Positions 33,790-43,452 of a stretch of DNA of 64,000 nucleotides are shown one piece after another. Every line of letters starts with the position of its first letter. The first letter of the stretch is position 1. The stretch is from assembly GCF_030063335.1 (NCBI RefSeq), contig NZ_JASISW010000012.1, positions 105,761 to 169,760 on the forward strand, read 5' to 3'. This DNA comes from Rhodococcus sp. G-MC3 (GTDB taxonomy: Bacteria > Actinomycetota > Actinomycetes > Mycobacteriales > Mycobacteriaceae). Position numbers and translations under genes: made by a program. Under the pieces are notes generated by a model. It had not been told where the DNA came from and ran no database searches. It saw only the letters and a program-made list of their open reading frames with translations.

Positions 33790-35613
33790 ATGATCGTGCG
33801 GGTGCGCACATCGAAGAACACGGTTTCTGCCCTCGTTGCTGCGGTGGTACTGGTACTCGCCGGGTGTGGCGACGACGGTCCGCCCGAGCCTGCAGCCACC
33901 GCCACGCAGTTCGTCGACGCGATCAACAGTGGGTCCGCCGATGCCGCAGCGGCGTTGACGACAGACCCCGCGGCCGCCGCCGCCGCGTTGACCGGTTTGT
34001 ACGACGGACTCAGTGCGAGCGGAACCGTCACCGCGACTCCTGATTTCTCGGTCGAATCAACCTCGGAGGACAGCGGAACGGTGAAGTTCGACGCCACCTG
34101 GCGCTTCTCGACGACGGGCGACGGCACGGAGGAGCCGGACGGCGAGCCGAAGCAGTGGCAGTACGACACCACCGCCACGGCCTCCGAGACGGATCAGGGC
34201 TGGCGGATCAACTGGGACCCGACCATCCTGGCGCCCGGCCTCGCTGCCGGCACCACCATTCGGTACACCCCCACCGACGCGCTGATCACCCCGAAGGTGT
34301 TCGACCGCACCGGTGCAGAACTGATGTCTCAGCAGGTGGTGACGTTGATCAACGTTGGCGCCACCGCCGACCCGGCTGCCGTGGCGTCGTACCTCACCCC
34401 GATTGTGCCCACGATCACCGCGCAGTCGATCGCAACCGAGCAGGCAGGATCCTCGGGAAATACGGTCACTCTCGTCGCGCTGCGGCAGTCCGACCTCGAC
34501 CCGATTGCGGCGCCGCTTGCCGCACTTCCCGGCGTGACCCTTGCGCCACAGACGCGCCTGTTGACGACGGATCGCGCGGTGGCCTCGCCGGCACTGACCG
34601 GGGTGTCCGAGCTGTGGCAGCAGCAACTCGACGAGAACAAGGGGTGGTCCATCGAGTCCACGAAGGCGGACGGCACCGTCGAGCAGCTCGCGGGTATCGA
34701 TGCGAACCCCGCGCCCGACATCGCGACCACCCTCGACAGCTCGCTGCAGCGCAAAGCCGAGAACGCGCTGGCGTCGCTTCCGCAGCAGGCGGCGATCGTC
34801 GCCCTGCAGCCCTCCACCGGCAACGTGCTGGCGGTTGCGCAGAACTCGGCTGCCGACGCCGAAGGGCCGATCGCACTCACCGGGCTCTACCCGCCGGGTT
34901 CGACGTTCAAGACGGTCACCACCTCGGCTGCACTCGAAGCAGGCACCGCAACTCCGGACACTGTTCTGCCGTGCCCCGGAACCGAGAACATCGAGGGACG
35001 GCAGATCCCGAACGACGACAACTTCGACCTAGGCGACGTGCCGCTGCACACCGCGTTCGCGAAATCGTGCAACACGACGATGGGACGCCTCGGCGTCGGC
35101 CTCCCCGCCGACGGCCTGGCGCAGACCGCGCTGCAGTACGGCCTCGGCGTCGACTACGTGACACCGGGGCTGACGACGGTCACCGGCTCGGTTCCTGTGG
35201 CCGACACCCCGGCTGCGCGCGTCGAGTCGGCAATCGGACAGGGGCAGGTGACGGCGACCCCGTTCGGGATGGCGCTCGTGGCGTCGTCGATCGCGGCCGG
35301 TTCCCTGAAGCCGCCGACGCTGGTCAGTGGTCAACCCGGAACTGCCAACACGGCGACGAAGCCCGTCGATGCGGTAGTCGCGGAGCAGGTCAAGACGATG
35401 ATGCGCGAGACCGTGACGGGGGGCACCGCAACCTCGCTGCGGGACATCCCCGGTCTGCTCGGCAAGACCGGCACCGCCGAGTTCGGCCCGAACAACGAGG
35501 GTGCGCACGGCTGGTTCGTCGGTATCGAAGGCGATCTGGCGTTCGCGGTCTTTGTTGCGGGCGGTCAGAGTTCGGCGCCGGCGTTGCAGGCGGCGGGGGC
35601 GTTCTTGCGCTGA
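33790..35613 (+). CDS. Penicillin-binding transpeptidase lipoprotein (NTF2-like N-terminus)
   Basis: A 607-residue class B-like penicillin-binding protein that cross-links peptidoglycan outside the membrane. A lipoprotein signal ends in LAGC (Cys26). Next comes an NTF2-like MecA N-terminal domain (about 35-150, ATQFVDAINSGSADAAAALTT), a dimerisation region and the transpeptidase domain (about 310-605). All three active-site motifs are intact: STFK at 371-374, SCN at 426-428 and KTGT at 559-562. ATG at 33790 was preferred over an upstream TTG. A degenerate paralogue follows directly. Confidence 0.92.
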   Translation: MIVRVRTSKNTVSALVAAVVLVLAGCGDDGPPEPAATATQFVDAINSGSADAAAALTTDPAAAAAALTGLYDGLSASGTVTATPDFSVESTSEDSGTVKFDATWRFSTTGDGTEEPDGEPKQWQYDTTATASETDQGWRINWDPTILAPGLAAGTTIRYTPTDALITPKVFDRTGAELMSQQVVTLINVGATADPAAVASYLTPIVPTITAQSIATEQAGSSGNTVTLVALRQSDLDPIAAPLAALPGVTLAPQTRLLTTDRAVASPALTGVSELWQQQLDENKGWSIESTKADGTVEQLAGIDANPAPDIATTLDSSLQRKAENALASLPQQAAIVALQPSTGNVLAVAQNSAADAEGPIALTGLYPPGSTFKTVTTSAALEAGTATPDTVLPCPGTENIEGRQIPNDDNFDLGDVPLHTAFAKSCNTTMGRLGVGLPADGLAQTALQYGLGVDYVTPGLTTVTGSVPVADTPAARVESAIGQGQVTATPFGMALVASSIAAGSLKPPTLVSGQPGTANTATKPVDAVVAEQVKTMMRETVTGGTATSLRDIPGLLGKTGTAEFGPNNEGAHGWFVGIEGDLAFAVFVAGGQSSAPALQAAGAFLR

Positions 35614-35705
35614 GGCCCTGACGCGTCAACCGAACGCACGTGCGTTTGCGTGAGATTCGGAGCGCACCGTAGCTCAATCGTGACCGTAGCGTATGAATCC
35701 CGTGC

Positions 35706-35734
35706 TTGTTACTCGTGTGACTACAGTGAATATT
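35706..35734 (+). promoter_or_regulatory. Promoter of leaderless penicillin-binding paralogue
   Basis: TTGTTA and AATATT are separated by exactly 17 bases, and the ATG of the next gene lies seven bases past the -10 element. No ribosome-binding site is present, which fits a leaderless transcript. The paralogue can therefore be transcribed separately from the first gene. Confidence 0.6.
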
Positions 35735-35741
35735 GTGACTC

Positions 35742-37379
35742 ATGAGTTCTGTGGGATCGCCGGTCGTGCGCCGGATTCGTGGCCGCTACGTGGTCGCAGT
35801 GGGGGCCAGTCTCGTCTTGACGTCGACCGTCGCCCTGTGGACGCTCGATGACTCGCAGAGCGATGGGGAACGTCTGGTCGACGAGTTCGCCAAAGCACTG
35901 GAGAACCACGACGTCGAGGCCGCGGCAGCGCTCACGACGTACCCCAACGCGGCAGCCGCCAGCCTGACCCAGATGTTCGACGGCTTGGCGGCGAACGGCA
36001 CGTCGACGAACGATGTCGATGTCGCGCAGTTCATCGACCTCTCCGGCGACTCCGGTTTCTTCACCCTGGACACAGGATGGAACTTCGGCGACGGCAAGGA
36101 CTGGCAATACGAGACCCGTGGCACCGCGAAGAAGCTCAGCGTCGGGTGGCGAATCGCGTGGGAGCCGGACGTGCTCGCACCCGAAATGCCCCCGGGCGGA
36201 TCCGTACGATACGTCCGCACCGACGCAGCTCCGCCGACGGTGTTCGACTCCGCACAGAACGTTCTGATGAACGAGCGGACGATCAACGCGATCCTGCTCG
36301 ATCCTGCGCAGATGCCGGATCCCGCGACATCCGCCTCGCAGCTCGCCGACATCATCGACGTCGTCGCGCCGCTGATCACCGCAGACACACTGCTCTCGGA
36401 CCTCGCGGCCACTCCCGGCAGCGCGATCCTCGCCGTCAACCTTCGCGACGACGACTTCGCCGTGCTCGAGGACGAACTGCGGGCAATACCAGGCGTCGTG
36501 GTCGCGCAGACACCGAAGTTGATTGCAGGCGACCGCCGCATCACGTCCCCGGTCATCGATTCGCTGCGCACCGCCTGGCAGCAGAACCGCGACGCCACCG
36601 CCGGATGGGCCGTCGACGTCGTCGGGGCCGACGGCATGCTGACGCGTCAGGCAGGCTTCCAAGGTCCCGCAGGACCCGACCTGCACGCGACGCTCGACCC
36701 ACGCATCCAGTTGGCCGCGGAAGAAGCCGTCGTGAGCGTCGGCACCTCGGCATCGATCGTCGCAATCGCGCCGTCGACGGGCGCAATAGTCGCCGCCGCG
36801 CAGAACAGCTATGCCAACGAACAGGGTCAGATCGCGTTTTCGGGGATGTACCCGGCGGGCAGCGCAACCGACTTGCTCGCCGTCGACGGCCTCGATGCCA
36901 GCGCCCTCGGTCTCGGCGTCAACTATTCGATGCCTGGTCTCGATGCGTTCACCGGCCAAGTCCAGTCGGAAAACAGCTCCATCGACCGCTTCCGGACCGT
37001 CGGCAACGAGTCGTCCGAGGCAGCGGTGACGCCGTTCGGTCTCGCGCAGATGGGCGCTGCCGTCTCACGAGGCGGCGTACCCTTGCCGTCGATCGTGGCA
37101 GGGCAGACTGCCGTCCCGGACAAGGAAACGTCTGCAATCCCAGCCGATGCGTTGGCCCGTTTGCGGGAGATGTTCCAGAAGTCCGCACACGACGAGGGGC
37201 TCGATGCCTACGCTGGACTCACCGGATTCGCAGGCAACAGTGGCGACGACCGCTGGTTCATCGCCAACCGTGGTGACCTGGCCTTCGCCGTCTACATCGA
37301 AGACGCCGACGGTACCGATCAGGCCGTGAAGATGAGCACGATGCTGCTGCGCGACATGGATTCCGGCACTACCGAGTAG
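35742..37379 (+). CDS. Penicillin-binding protein paralogue without catalytic residues
   Basis: A 545-residue tandem paralogue of the previous gene. It has an N-terminal membrane anchor (YVVAVGASLVLTSTVALWTL) and no lipobox, then the same NTF2-like domain (LVDEFAKALENHDVEAAAALTTYP) and transpeptidase fold. The active-site serine motif reads SATD where its neighbour has STFK. The segment carrying SxN is deleted (about 60-65 residues missing between YPAGSATD and LGLGVNYSMPG). KTGT is replaced by FAGNSGDD. The frame is open with normal codon use, so it is not an obvious pseudogene. A regulatory or scaffolding role is likely. Confidence 0.88.
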   Translation: MSSVGSPVVRRIRGRYVVAVGASLVLTSTVALWTLDDSQSDGERLVDEFAKALENHDVEAAAALTTYPNAAAASLTQMFDGLAANGTSTNDVDVAQFIDLSGDSGFFTLDTGWNFGDGKDWQYETRGTAKKLSVGWRIAWEPDVLAPEMPPGGSVRYVRTDAAPPTVFDSAQNVLMNERTINAILLDPAQMPDPATSASQLADIIDVVAPLITADTLLSDLAATPGSAILAVNLRDDDFAVLEDELRAIPGVVVAQTPKLIAGDRRITSPVIDSLRTAWQQNRDATAGWAVDVVGADGMLTRQAGFQGPAGPDLHATLDPRIQLAAEEAVVSVGTSASIVAIAPSTGAIVAAAQNSYANEQGQIAFSGMYPAGSATDLLAVDGLDASALGLGVNYSMPGLDAFTGQVQSENSSIDRFRTVGNESSEAAVTPFGLAQMGAAVSRGGVPLPSIVAGQTAVPDKETSAIPADALARLREMFQKSAHDEGLDAYAGLTGFAGNSGDDRWFIANRGDLAFAVYIEDADGTDQAVKMSTMLLRDMDSGTTE

Positions 37380-37435
37380 CCGCAACCTCGTCAGCGACAC
37401 TGTCCGGGTCGCTTCGCAGGGTAGTTTTATCCCTC

Positions 37436-38173
37436 GTGACTCTGCTCCAATTCGGACTGCTCGTCGTCGCCGGTTATTTCGCGGGCCTCGTCGGGTTCGT
37501 GACGGGACTGGCGTCACTGGTGTCCTATCCCGCACTCTTGGCGATCGGGATCCCACCGGTCGCGGCCAACGTGACCAACACCGTCGCGCTGGTGGCGGTC
37601 GGGGTCGGTGCAACCACCAATGCATCGAGCGAAATCGCCAAGGACCGAAAAGTGCTGTATCGGCTCGTCGGGGTTTCTGCTGCAGGCGGTCTCGTCGGCG
37701 CGCTGATCTTGCTGGCTGCTCCCGACGGCTCCTTCGAGACCATCGTTCCGTTCCTGGTGGCATTCGCAGCAGTAGCGGTATTGATGCAGCCGCAGATCCG
37801 AAAGCTTTCCGGCAGCGGTGATTTCCCGGTTCTCTATCCGATAGCCCTGTTCTTCGTTGCGATCTACGGTGGCTATTTCGGAGCCGGCGCCGGAGTGATC
37901 TTTCTGGCGCTGGCGCTGATCTGTACATCGGACTCCATGTGGCGCGCGAGCATTTTGAAGAGTTTCTTCCTCGGCATCGCCAACCTCGTCGCCGCGATCA
38001 TCTTCTCGTTCTCCGGCGATGTGGACTGGCTCGCGGCGCTGGCTCTCGCACTCGGAGCCTTCCCCGGCGGCTACTCGGGACCTCCCGTGGTCAAAGTGAT
38101 CCCACCGAAGGTCCTGCGCATTGTCGTCGGGTTGTGCGGCCTCGGTCTCGCCGTATGGCTGCTGTTGAAGTAA
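37436..38173 (+). CDS. TSUP (TauE/SafE) family membrane transporter
   Basis: A 245-residue membrane protein with about seven to eight helices and the family's two half repeats (LLVVAGYFAGLVGFVTGLASLVSYPALL and YPIALFFVAIYGGYFGAGAGVIFLALALI). TSUP proteins export sulfite or organosulfur anions, or take up anions; the substrate is unknown here. GTG start. The stop touches the stop of the convergent peptide transporter gene without a gap. Confidence 0.9.
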   Translation: MTLLQFGLLVVAGYFAGLVGFVTGLASLVSYPALLAIGIPPVAANVTNTVALVAVGVGATTNASSEIAKDRKVLYRLVGVSAAGGLVGALILLAAPDGSFETIVPFLVAFAAVAVLMQPQIRKLSGSGDFPVLYPIALFFVAIYGGYFGAGAGVIFLALALICTSDSMWRASILKSFFLGIANLVAAIIFSFSGDVDWLAALALALGAFPGGYSGPPVVKVIPPKVLRIVVGLCGLGLAVWLLLK

Positions 38174-39622
38174 CTAGCGAACGCCGCTCATCATCTTCTT
38201 GATCCACGGCGTCAACGCGACGAGAGCGACACCGACGATGATCGACGCTCCACCGACGCTGTAGAAGAAGGGATTCGGATTGTCCTGGTCGTAGTAGCCG
38301 GCGAGCGTTCCTGCCATCGCCGAGCCCAGCGCGACGGACAGGAAGAATAACGCCACCATCTGAGTGTGGAAGTTGGCAGGCGCCAACTTGGTCGACAGTG
38401 ACAGCCCGACCGGGGACAGGAACAACTCGGCGAAGGTGAACAACAGCAGAATTCCGACGAGCGCGAGCAACGGCATGCTGTTCCCAGCGAGCGAGGGAAC
38501 GAAGGCGAAGAACGCCAAGCCCATGATGAACACGCCCGCAGCGAATTTGACGGGTGTCGACGGCTGTCGGTCGCCGAGTTTGGTCCACGCCGCAGCGAAG
38601 ACACCTGCGAAGATGATGATGAATACCGGATTGATGGACTGAACCCAGTTCGGCGGGAAGTCCCAGCCGAACAGGTTGCGGTCCAGTACCGAATCGGCGA
38701 TGAGCGGGATCGTGGTGAACTGCTGCTGAAACAGCGACCAGAATGCGGCGCTGGCGATGAACATCGGAATGAACGAGATGACACGGCGTCGTTCGATCTT
38801 GGTGATCTGTTTGCTGGACAAAATGATTGCGAAGTAGCCGATGGCTGCAACGATCGTCACTCCGACGACGATGTCGGACATGTTCGATGCAGTGATCGCA
38901 CCGAAAACCGACAGCAGTGCAATGACGATGATCGCAGCAACGGCAATCCCCGCCCACTTGACGCGCTCGGTGGAGGGCAACGGATTCGGCGGAACGGCCC
39001 CGATCCCGTGTAGGTGCTTGCGGCCGAGCGTGTACTGAATCAGGCCGAGCGCCATGCCGACTGCGGCGAGTCCGAAGCCGGCATGGAAGCCGGCCTTGTC
39101 CCACGCCAACCCGGTGAGCAGCGGCCCGACGAAGGCTCCGAGATTGATGCCCATGTAGAAGAGCGAGAAGCCCGCGTCGCGGCGATTGTCGTTCTCGTCG
39201 TACAAATCGCCGACGAGCGACGTCGCATTGGCCTTGAGTCCGCCGCTGCCGAACGCAACGAGAACCAAACCCACACCGACGCCGAGGAATCCGGGCAGAA
39301 CCGCGAGCGCAATATGACCGAGCATGATCATCACTGCGCTGTAGAACAGCGTGCGCTCGGAGCCGAGGAGACGGTCGGCTATCCACGCGCCGAGGATGGT
39401 CGAGAGGTAGACGGTGCCGCCGTAGGCGCCGACAATCGACGTCGCCGAACTCTCGGACAAACCGAGTCCGCCGTCGGACACCGAGTAGTACAGGTAGTAG
39501 ATGAGGATGCCTTGCATCCCGTAGAACGAGAATCGCTCCCACATCTCGACACCGAAAAGGTTGGCCAGCGCGAAAGGCTGCCCGAAGAACGCGGTGTCCT
39601 GCTTGTTCTGTACATCGGCCAT
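38174..39622 (-). CDS. POT/PTR-family peptide transporter
   Basis: A 482-residue proton-coupled oligopeptide transporter of the major facilitator superfamily. The POT signature ExxERFxYYG appears as EMWERFSFYGMQGIL. Other typical segments are GAYGGTVYLSTILGAWIADRLLG and FGSGGLKANATSLVGD. About 14 helices are predicted by eye. It would import di- and tripeptides. ATG at 39622. Confidence 0.93.
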   Translation of the reverse strand: MADVQNKQDTAFFGQPFALANLFGVEMWERFSFYGMQGILIYYLYYSVSDGGLGLSESSATSIVGAYGGTVYLSTILGAWIADRLLGSERTLFYSAVMIMLGHIALAVLPGFLGVGVGLVLVAFGSGGLKANATSLVGDLYDENDNRRDAGFSLFYMGINLGAFVGPLLTGLAWDKAGFHAGFGLAAVGMALGLIQYTLGRKHLHGIGAVPPNPLPSTERVKWAGIAVAAIIVIALLSVFGAITASNMSDIVVGVTIVAAIGYFAIILSSKQITKIERRRVISFIPMFIASAAFWSLFQQQFTTIPLIADSVLDRNLFGWDFPPNWVQSINPVFIIIFAGVFAAAWTKLGDRQPSTPVKFAAGVFIMGLAFFAFVPSLAGNSMPLLALVGILLLFTFAELFLSPVGLSLSTKLAPANFHTQMVALFFLSVALGSAMAGTLAGYYDQDNPNPFFYSVGGASIIVGVALVALTPWIKKMMSGVR

Positions 39623-39667
39623 ATGTGAACTGTCCCATGTTCAGGGCATGAATTCGGGGCGATGGCG

Positions 39668-40045
39668 TCAGTTTTTCAGGACCGGTATCAACTTGGCGAG
39701 CCCGCGCCAACCGAGCAAGAACACTCCAAGCACGATCGTGGCGACGACGATGAAGCTCAAAGCCGTTCCCTGACCGCTCACGACACGCGCAATCATGCCG
39801 ACAACGACCGTCGACACCCACACGATGATGCCCGTCGGGACGATCGAGAAGGCGTCGAACTTGTCGCGGTAAAGGGCCCAAGCTCCCACCCAACCGACGA
39901 TCGCGCCCACGACGAAGGGCCATGCGGTGTGGAGGAGGCCGGTAACCGCATTGGCTTCGTCGTGACTTCGTCGACCGATGACGCAGAAGATCACCACGAG
40001 GACGAGGTCGACGATTGCTGCAATGGCAGGGCTGCGCTTGATCAC
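39668..40045 (-). CDS. DUF3054 membrane protein
   Basis: A 125-residue membrane protein with four helices and the family motif FCVIGRRSHDE. GTG at 40045 (MIKRSPAIAAIVDLV) was chosen because the frame further upstream runs into the terminator of the yceI gene, and GGAG lies just before this GTG. GTG at 40054 is a possible alternative. The function of DUF3054 is unknown. Confidence 0.82.
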   Translation of the reverse strand: MIKRSPAIAAIVDLVLVVIFCVIGRRSHDEANAVTGLLHTAWPFVVGAIVGWVGAWALYRDKFDAFSIVPTGIIVWVSTVVVGMIARVVSGQGTALSFIVVATIVLGVFLLGWRGLAKLIPVLKN

Positions 40046-40060
40046 GTGCTCCACAATAAA

Positions 40061-40096
40061 GAAGAGGCCCACCGGCGAATTGCCGTGGGCCTCTTC
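40061..40096 (-). terminator. Intrinsic terminator of the yceI-like gene
   Basis: GAAGAGGCCCAC and GTGGGCCTCTTC form a perfect 12-bp stem, followed on the minus strand by TTTATT. It lies 17 bases after the YceI stop. Confidence 0.88.
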
Positions 40097-40113
40097 GGTG
40101 GATCGGTGACGAC

Positions 40114-40665
40114 TCAGGAAGCCTGGCCGGCTTCGATATCGAGGTTCAGGACGATCTTGTCGCCGACGACTGCGCCGCCGCCTTCGAGGGGCATGTCGAT
40201 GCTGATGCCGAAGTCCTTGCGGTTGATGGTGGTGCTGGCCTCGAAGCCTGCAACCGGTCCATTGCCCATGCCGGGGTTGACGCCGTTGAACTCGAGCTTG
40301 AGGTCGACGGAGTTGGTGACGCCGTGGAGGGTGAAGTCGCCGGTGACGATGAAGTCGCCGCCGTCGGCCTTGACCGAGGTGGACGTGAACGTCGCGGTCG
40401 GGAATTTCTCGACCTCGAAGAAGTCAGCGGTCTTCAGGTGGCCGTCGCGCTGCTCGTTGTCGGTGGTGATGGAGGTGACATCGATCTCGGCGTTCACGGA
40501 AGGAGTGCCGTCCTCGGCGACCGTGATGGAGCCACTGAAGTTCTGGAAACGGCCGCGAACCTTGCTCACGACCAAGTGTCGGACGGTGAATCCGACGGTC
40601 GAGTGGGCGGCGTCGATGTTCCAGGTGCCTGCGGACAGTTCGGGCAATGCGATCGCGGTGGTCAT
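40114..40665 (-). CDS. YceI family protein
   Basis: A 183-residue lipocalin-like protein of the YceI family, which binds isoprenoid or polyisoprenoid lipids. Typical blocks are WNIDAAHSTVGFTVRHLVVSKVRGRF, GDFTLHGVTNSVDLKLEF and FGISIDMPLEGGGAVVGDKI. ATG at 40665 has AGGGAG at good spacing; longer starts have no site. No signal peptide is seen, so it is probably cytoplasmic. It has its own terminator and an operator-like region upstream. Confidence 0.93.
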   Translation of the reverse strand: MTTAIALPELSAGTWNIDAAHSTVGFTVRHLVVSKVRGRFQNFSGSITVAEDGTPSVNAEIDVTSITTDNEQRDGHLKTADFFEVEKFPTATFTSTSVKADGGDFIVTGDFTLHGVTNSVDLKLEFNGVNPGMGNGPVAGFEASTTINRKDFGISIDMPLEGGGAVVGDKIVLNLDIEAGQAS

Positions 40666-40682
40666 GAAAACTCCCTGATTGG

Positions 40683-40726
40683 TTGAAGGTTCAAGTCTCA
40701 TAGTACATAAGCGGACCGGGGTCCGC
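40683..40726. promoter_or_regulatory. Operator-like palindromes upstream of the yceI-like gene
   Basis: Two inverted repeats lie before the YceI start: TTGAAGGTTCAA (40683-40694), near the expected transcription start, and GCGGACCGGGGTCCGC (40711-40726), further upstream. A TACTAT -10 element lies between them on the minus strand. The first has the form of MarR-type sites, but no MarR gene is adjacent. Confidence 0.5.
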
Positions 40727-40754
40727 ATCTATTCCCGGGAACACAGAAAACCTG

Positions 40755-41906
40755 TCAGGCAGGCTCGGGGTCGGACCTGTCGTTCTTCGGCTGCGGCAGA
40801 TCATTGGTCGCAGTGGCTTCGCGGTGCAATTCTTTGGTCTCGCGCTGTTCCATTTCCAGGTCGTACTCGAGATCCTTGTGCTGGTGTTTGCGGAAGAGGA
40901 CGAGGAAGACGATCCATCCGACGACCGCGACGAGGATGAAGCTGACGCCTCGATAGACGAATGCTGCAGCGACAGCTTGCGACGCGCTGATCGATGCTGC
41001 GCTGGTGAGCAGAGCGATGAGGGTGGCGTCGACGACGACGAGTCCGCCAGGCGCGAGCGGTACCGATCCGACGGCCTTGGCTGCGGCGAAGGCGAACAGC
41101 AACCCCGACAACCGAGGGTCGGCGCCGACGGCGAGGCAGGCAAAACCGAGGCAAGATACGTCGGCGAGGCGGTGCACTGCCGACCACGACAGGGTGAGTG
41201 CGCCGTCGCGTTTCCCGAGCTGTACCGATTGGACCTGTTCGATGATCTCGTCGATGCGCTCCTGGCCGGTATCGGCAGGCTGATTCCGGAAGTCGTTGAC
41301 CTTGTGCAGCACCCACCGCGCCGCGTTGCGGATCGATTGGGGACGGCTCGATACGTAGCGGACCGCGAGGACGATCGCGACGACGCCTGCGATCGGGAGA
41401 ATCAATGTGAACGTGTTGACGGACCCGCCGACGAGGAGAGCCCCACCGACGCCGATGGCCGCGAGACCAGCCGCCGCGATCACTCCGGAGATCGCGAGTT
41501 GCCACGATGCGACGACGGGACTTGCTCCCCATCGCCTGGTCTCGCGGTAGGTGAATGCCGTGGAGAACACCTGGCCAGCAGGCAGTGTCAGTGCCATCGC
41601 AGTGCTGCCGTAGATGACCGACAGCGATTTGGACTGCCGGATGCGCACTCCACCAGCTTCGAGGAGTTGCTTCTGAACTCGACCGAAAGCACTCAGTGAT
41701 ATGGCCTGGGTAGCGATACAGGCGGCCAGCCATCCCCAATGAATCTCGGTCAGAGCCTGCCAGGACTCGTGCAACCGCGGCCAAAGATAGATTCCTTCGC
41801 CCACCAGCAGGCAGACCAGTGCAAGCCCGGCAAGCCACTTGAACCAGCGGAGCCGATTTCTCTTACGTGGAGCACCGGCCGCGAGATCTGGTCTTGGTTC
41901 GGCCAC
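40755..41906 (-). CDS. Lysylphosphatidylglycerol-synthase-like transmembrane protein (UPF0104)
   Basis: A 383-residue integral membrane protein with about eight helices (first at WFKWLAGLALVCLLVGEGIYLW) and the UPF0104 pattern GRVQKQLLEAGGVRI and PGGLVVVDATLIALLTSAAS. It lacks the aminoacyl-transferase domain of true LPG synthases, so a lipid flippase-like or unknown role is likely. The C-terminus is charged and cytoplasmic. GTG start. Confidence 0.85.
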   Translation of the reverse strand: MAEPRPDLAAGAPRKRNRLRWFKWLAGLALVCLLVGEGIYLWPRLHESWQALTEIHWGWLAACIATQAISLSAFGRVQKQLLEAGGVRIRQSKSLSVIYGSTAMALTLPAGQVFSTAFTYRETRRWGASPVVASWQLAISGVIAAAGLAAIGVGGALLVGGSVNTFTLILPIAGVVAIVLAVRYVSSRPQSIRNAARWVLHKVNDFRNQPADTGQERIDEIIEQVQSVQLGKRDGALTLSWSAVHRLADVSCLGFACLAVGADPRLSGLLFAFAAAKAVGSVPLAPGGLVVVDATLIALLTSAASISASQAVAAAFVYRGVSFILVAVVGWIVFLVLFRKHQHKDLEYDLEMEQRETKELHREATATNDLPQPKNDRSDPEPA

Positions 41907-41936
41907 GCATACAGCGTAACCACCCGCGGGCAGCGT

Positions 41937-43448
41937 TCATGGATGCTCCACCGGCCAGGCAAGGTGGGTGGGCCGTCGTCGGCCGCGGAGTTGGACCTGA
42001 TCGCCCAGTTCCCAATGTTCCTGTTCCTCGTCGCTGGCGAAGTACAGAGCCGACGTCGAAGCGAGCACCCGCCCGGGGCGCAGTTTGGATAATTCGGTCA
42101 ATCGGGACGCCTCGTTCACAGGGTCGCCGATGACGGTGTACTCGAATCGTTCCTTCGCGCCGATGTTGCCCGCGACGGCCAAACCGGCCGATACACCGAT
42201 TCCGATGTCGAGTCCGGTGATGTCATCCAGTGCGAACCGCAGGTCACGAGCTGCAGCCAGTGCCGCCGTCGGCGCATCGGGCCGATCGAGTGGAGCTCCG
42301 AAAATTGCGAGTGCCGCGTCGCCCATGAACTTGTTGACGAAACCGTGGTGCTGATCGATGACGTCGACGACGACTCGGAAGAACTCGTTGAGAAGTTCGA
42401 CGACTTCACTCGGCGGCCGTTCCGATGCGGTTGCCGTCGAGCCCACCATGTCCACGAACAGCACCGCAACGAATCGGGTTTCGCCGCCCAATTCGGTACC
42501 GAATTGCAATGCGCGCCGCGCCACGTCCTCGCCGACGTGTTGGCCGAACAGCTCGCGCAGAACGCGTCGTTCCGCAGACTCTTCCATCATCCGGTTGAAG
42601 CCGACCTGCAACCTGCCGATCTCGCTGCCGTCGAACACGTCGACCTCGACGTCGTTGTCGCCGCGTTGAACACGCTCGATAGCGCGACGGAGCTGACGGA
42701 TCGGGTCGGAGATCTGGCTTGCAGTGAGCATCGACAGGATGAATGCCTGACCGATCGTAAGCACGCTGAGCAGGATGATCGCGACAGCTAGAGCGTTCGG
42801 GCTGAACACCAGATCGGTCGTCAACTGTGTTGCGCACAGCAGAATGATCCCGATGACGGGCATCAACGTGCCGAGACCCCACGTCATCGCCATGCGAGTC
42901 CCGACCCCGGGCGTCATGAATCGGTCGAACCGTCCCTCGCTCAGCGCCATCGCCGCAACGGGACGCAGAATGCGCTCGCCGAGCATGTAGGTGAATCCGA
43001 ACGTCACGGTGGCGGCCATCACGACAGTAACGATCACTGCGATGGACAGCGACGGCATCTCGGCGACCGTCAGGGCCACGAACAAGATTCCGCCGACGGC
43101 CCACAAAACAAGATGGACGATTGCCTGCCGCAACGGCGCATGCAGCGCCGTCATCTGTTCCTTGTGTGTGGGGGGACCGCCCCGCAACTGCCACCTGATG
43201 ACCGTACGCAGCATCCGGGCCGCGTAATACAGGCTGATCGACCCAGCAAACACGAGATAGGCGCCGAAAATGTAGACGTTGCGAACACGGTCCGCGACGA
43301 TCGACTGAGACTCCTCGATAGGCAGGCCATAGCGCACGAACGCGAACACCAGAACCGCGCCGAACAGATTCGACAGCAACATCGAGAGCATATAGAGCGG
43401 CCAGCGACTCTTCAGAGTGAGCGAGACCGCTCGGAAAGATGCCAGCAC
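41937..43448 (-). CDS. Membrane-anchored class III adenylate cyclase with HAMP domain
   Basis: A 503-residue cyclase of the mycobacterial Rv1318c/Rv3645 plan. Six helices span about 18-240, then a HAMP linker (about 241-295, ASQISDPIRQLRRAIERVQRGDNDVEV), then the catalytic domain (about 325-500). Key residues are visible: metal ligands D333 (FVDMVGST) and D377 (FMGDAAL), adenine-selective K373 and D442, and the transition-state pair N445 and R449 (DPVNEASRL). It should make cAMP. GTG at 43448 is six bases from a -10 element shared with the divergent gene, suggesting a leaderless message. Confidence 0.93.
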   Translation of the reverse strand: MLASFRAVSLTLKSRWPLYMLSMLLSNLFGAVLVFAFVRYGLPIEESQSIVADRVRNVYIFGAYLVFAGSISLYYAARMLRTVIRWQLRGGPPTHKEQMTALHAPLRQAIVHLVLWAVGGILFVALTVAEMPSLSIAVIVTVVMAATVTFGFTYMLGERILRPVAAMALSEGRFDRFMTPGVGTRMAMTWGLGTLMPVIGIILLCATQLTTDLVFSPNALAVAIILLSVLTIGQAFILSMLTASQISDPIRQLRRAIERVQRGDNDVEVDVFDGSEIGRLQVGFNRMMEESAERRVLRELFGQHVGEDVARRALQFGTELGGETRFVAVLFVDMVGSTATASERPPSEVVELLNEFFRVVVDVIDQHHGFVNKFMGDAALAIFGAPLDRPDAPTAALAAARDLRFALDDITGLDIGIGVSAGLAVAGNIGAKERFEYTVIGDPVNEASRLTELSKLRPGRVLASTSALYFASDEEQEHWELGDQVQLRGRRRPTHLAWPVEHP

Positions 43449-43452
43449 AGGT

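Noticed and set aside
35742..37379. Pseudogene call for the second penicillin-binding gene
   Set aside because: The catalytic motifs are gone, but there is no frameshift or premature stop, codon use is normal and a promoter is present, so a pseudoenzyme is more likely.
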